NCBI GenBank assembly: GCA_038245795.1
Contig: JBBRSC010000139.1
Span: 1 to 8,773 of the forward strand
Origin: JBBRSC01 sp038245795
GTDB taxonomy: Bacteria > Actinomycetota > Acidimicrobiia > Acidimicrobiales > Microtrichaceae
Reading direction: 5' to 3'
DNA: 8,773 nt
Part shown: positions 6,992 through 8,773 of the stretch, piece after piece
Layout: each line of letters starts with the position of its first letter
How positions within the stretch are numbered: position 1 is the stretch's first letter
The notes under the pieces: generated by a model
Seen by the model: only the letters and a program-made list of their open reading frames with translations
What the model was told of the DNA's origin: nothing
Database searches by the model: none
Program-made: the position numbers and the translations under genes

Positions 6992-8530
6992 TCAGTGGAC
7001 TCCGAGATTCCCCAGTGGCACGCCATCAGACACGACGCCGTGGCCGTCGATGGCCAGCACCGCTCGACGAGCTTCGACGAAGGCTTCGGCGATCGTTCGG
7101 GGGGCCACGCAATCGCCAACTCGCACCACAACTGTCCCTGCTGTCCAATCAGTCGAGGTCGGTTCGCCGGAGGCGCTGACGGCCTTGTCCTCCAGGATCC
7201 TGTAGGCCGTCTCATCGGGCAGACGATGTCCGGCATCGATGACGATCGACGCTGCGACCACGCTGCGTTCACCGGAGAACCGATCCTCGAGTTCGACCGA
7301 GCCCTTCTTCACCGCCCGCAACAGCGAGCGGCGATGCATCACCACACCTGCCTGCGCCAAACGGCTGTTGGCCGGCGCAAGGTCGCCCGAACGCGACAGC
7401 TCGTTGCCGACGATGTTGTCTTGGGTAGCGAGCGACACGACATGTCCCTCGTGCGCCAAGCGCTCGGCGATCGACACACCGATCGGTCCGCCGATGGGAT
7501 CCCACACGAGCACCGGGCCATCGATGAGTACATCCCCTGCCAGCGCTTGACGGGCCGAGATCACCGTCGCTGCCCGAGTCACCGAATACGAGCGTTCACC
7601 ATCGGTCGACCCCGTCGCCACCACCACCGCGTCCACGTCGAGATCTTCCGGGAGACCATCGGCGATGATGTCCGATCCGAGCTTCACCGTCACACCCAGT
7701 CGTCGAAGTTCTTCCTGGAGCCACCCGACGATGGCTTCGAACCGTCGTCGCCCGAAACCGTGCGACGCAATCCGAGCCGAGCCACCAAGGGCTTCCGTCC
7801 GTTCGAACAGGACAACGTCGTGACCGCGTTCCGCCGCGGCTGCCGCAGCGGCCATGCCAGCAATACCGCCACCGATGACTACGACGTGCTTGGGCGGACC
7901 CGCCGGCGGATCAACCTCGGTGGTCTCGTGACCGGACCGTGGATCGACCACACATCCGATGGGCGGATTGCGATTGTCCCGAACCTGGCATGTCTGATTG
8001 CAGAGGATGCACGGCCGGATCTGGTCGATCACACCAGCGGTTGCCTTTGCCACCAGTTCGGCATCGGCAATGAGCGCACGCGTCATTTCGACTGCGTCGC
8101 TTCGATCACCGTCGCCGGCCGCCCACTCTGCTTGGCCGATGTCCACGATCGATCCCTGCGCGATGACCTGCACCCGATCGCCGTGGACAGTCCGGACAGC
8201 GTTGCGGATCTGCTCGACGAGCTCGAGGTTGAAACCCGGCTCGGTGTGACCGTCGGGTCGCGTGGCCGAGATCGAATAGATCGACCCGCGCACCACCGTG
8301 ACGGCATCGACAACCGGGGCCTCGACCGGCCCGAGTAGCTCGAGGACCAACTCCGTGGCCATATCGGGAGTGATGCCCGCCCAGGGCGCCAGCTCATCGC
8401 AACTCAGCCGCAACGACACAATGGCGTCGGGGCCCGCCGCCGAGCGCACCGCCGCGATGACCGCCCGGGCAAAAGCTGGCCGATCGGCCCACTCGTCCTC
8501 GCGCTGGTTCGTGAGCGAGTAGTCCCGCGC
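6992..8530 (-). CDS. FadH/OYE-family flavo-iron-sulfur oxidoreductase (mycofactocin OYE 1-like), 5' truncated
   Basis: C-terminal three quarters of a second long-form OYE protein, distinct from its downstream neighbour. The barrel enters at LTNQREDEW, equivalent to the SPATNRRTDAY region of the neighbour, so about 170 N-terminal residues are absent. Counting residues from the in-frame ATG at 8551: SLRLSCDELAPWAG (46-59) in the barrel; [4Fe-4S] cysteines C181, C184, C188 and C200 (Cx2Cx3Cx11C); FAD motif VVVIGGGIAGMAAA (223-236); and VATGS (311-315). The second nucleotide fold reads VLVWDPIGGPIG (347-358), without a proper GxGxxG, again like the ETF-linked branch. The ATG at 8551 is not a real start: it lies in the foreign sequence beyond the join. 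The stop is at 6992 and the next gene starts 100 bp later. It probably works beside the neighbouring OYE protein, perhaps on related substrates; no substrate can be named. Confidence 0.85.
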   Translation of the reverse strand, partial: ARDYSLTNQREDEWADRPAFARAVIAAVRSAAGPDAIVSLRLSCDELAPWAGITPDMATELVLELLGPVEAPVVDAVTVVRGSIYSISATRPDGHTEPGFNLELVEQIRNAVRTVHGDRVQVIAQGSIVDIGQAEWAAGDGDRSDAVEMTRALIADAELVAKATAGVIDQIRPCILCNQTCQVRDNRNPPIGCVVDPRSGHETTEVDPPAGPPKHVVVIGGGIAGMAAAAAAAERGHDVVLFERTEALGGSARIASHGFGRRRFEAIVGWLQEELRRLGVTVKLGSDIIADGLPEDLDVDAVVVATGSTDGERSYSVTRAATVISARQALAGDVLIDGPVLVWDPIGGPIGVSIAERLAHEGHVVSLATQDNIVGNELSRSGDLAPANSRLAQAGVVMHRRSLLRAVKKGSVELEDRFSGERSVVAASIVIDAGHRLPDETAYRILEDKAVSASGEPTSTDWTAGTVVVRVGDCVAPRTIAEAFVEARRAVLAIDGHGVVSDGVPLGNLGVH

Positions 8531-8535
8531 GAACC
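8525..8535. other. Probable chimeric join between two unrelated genomes
   Basis: Below this point the minus strand codes for the OYE barrel (RDYSLTNQREDEW). Above it, in a different frame, it codes for an M16 peptidase-like protein (ending NEELERVRA). The two readings meet within about ten bases, GGTTCGCGCGG on the minus strand, that make sense in both, as expected for assembly across a short shared sequence. The nature of the DNA changes too: higher GC below, visibly more A/T with a 7-T run above. Confidence 0.7.
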
Positions 8536-8773
8536 CGTTCCAGCTCTTCATTGGACGGTGGCTTGGTTTTCAGCTCATTCAACAGACGCCAGATACCGGC
8601 TTCAACATCGGCCAGGGTTTTTTTCTTCTGGGTGTTAGGGGTTGCGCTGAGCATGAACAGGCTATCGCCACGGCTGTAGGCGTCGTAGCTCGACGAGGCG
8701 CCTGAAACCAGTTCTTCGCCTCGCTCCAGACGGGCCGAATGCGTGCGCTGTAGCCGCCGTCGAGCAGGGCGGA
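8526..8773 (-). CDS. M16 zinc-peptidase-like fragment, frameshifted, foreign to the rest
   Basis: Partial M16 (pitrilysin/insulinase-like) peptidase domain of the kind common in Pseudomonas and relatives, where these proteins are typically exported and occur in pairs. Reading from the right edge, one frame gives SALLDGGYSARI (8773-8738). A one-base shift to the next frame then gives ARLERGEELVSGASSSYD and runs on through SATPNTQKKKTLADVEAG to NEELERVRA. The halves join exactly as in intact family members if one base is missing at about 8736-8738, most simply the base completing a Pro codon. The fragment comes from the middle or C-terminal part of the protein; the zinc-binding HxxEH motif is not included. 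Both ends are artificial: the window edge and the chimeric join. The frameshift and join together suggest a low-quality contig end rather than a natural pseudogene. Exact donor not determined. Confidence 0.72.

Noticed and set aside
6995..8338. Long plus-strand ORF (447 codons) opposite the truncated OYE gene
   Set aside because: The minus strand encodes an iron-sulfur site and an FAD motif here; the plus-strand product is Arg/His-rich with no recognisable fold.
8617..8624. T-run on the plus strand as an intrinsic terminator
   Set aside because: It has no preceding hairpin, and the complementary A-run encodes lysines in a preserved stretch of the peptidase fragment.
8394..8654. Single minus-strand ORF crossing the join
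   Set aside because: Its first half is peptidase-like and its second half is the OYE gene read in the wrong frame, so it is a product of the chimeric join.
1..8773. CRISPR arrays, tRNA or rRNA genes, transposases, attachment sites
   Set aside because: No regularly spaced repeats, tRNA-like cloverleaf, rRNA core sequence, transposase motifs or terminal inverted repeats were seen.

Overview
The window looks like a metagenomic contig end from a high-GC Gram-positive lineage, probably an actinobacterium and possibly a relative of the Acidimicrobiia. The basis is the strong G/C bias, the long antisense shadow ORFs, start/stop overlaps between genes, weak Shine-Dalgarno sequences, and above all gene content: a mycofactocin-type creatininase (MftE) next to paired long-form OYE/FadH oxidoreductases and a dedicated electron transfer flavoprotein. 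The genus cannot be fixed from this sequence. All genes lie on the minus strand, so transcription runs from high to low coordinates.

Layout in transcription order: (1) 8773 to about 8530, a foreign, frameshifted fragment of an M16 zinc-peptidase-like protein of gammaproteobacterial character, joined abruptly to the main sequence and most likely an assembly or read chimera. (2) About 8530 to 6992, an OYE/FadH-family flavoprotein missing its N-terminal part because of that join. (3) 6891-4945, a complete second OYE/FadH-family flavoprotein. (4) 4948-4229, an AlkD-like DNA alkylation repair protein overlapping the previous stop. (5) A 95-bp gap with a small palindrome, then ETF alpha (4133-3165), FixC/ETF-QO-like flavoprotein (3168-1864), FixX-like ferredoxin (1867-1574) and ETF beta (1565-690), packed with overlaps or a 9-bp gap. 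(6) 658-1, MftE creatininase, running off the left edge.

Interpretation: this is the accessory redox half of a mycofactocin locus. MftE acts in maturation of the peptide-derived cofactor. The two OYE proteins carry FMN-barrel, [4Fe-4S] and FAD modules arranged as in trimethylamine dehydrogenase, and their second dinucleotide-binding site is degenerate. They are therefore better candidates for donors to ETF than for NAD(P)H enzymes. ETF alpha/beta could pass electrons to the FixC/FixX pair and on to the quinone pool. The core genes (mftA, mftB, mftC, mftD, mftF) are not in the window; they would be sought beyond the left edge or upstream of the chimeric join in the true genome. The AlkD-like gene, translationally coupled inside this redox operon, is the least expected member.
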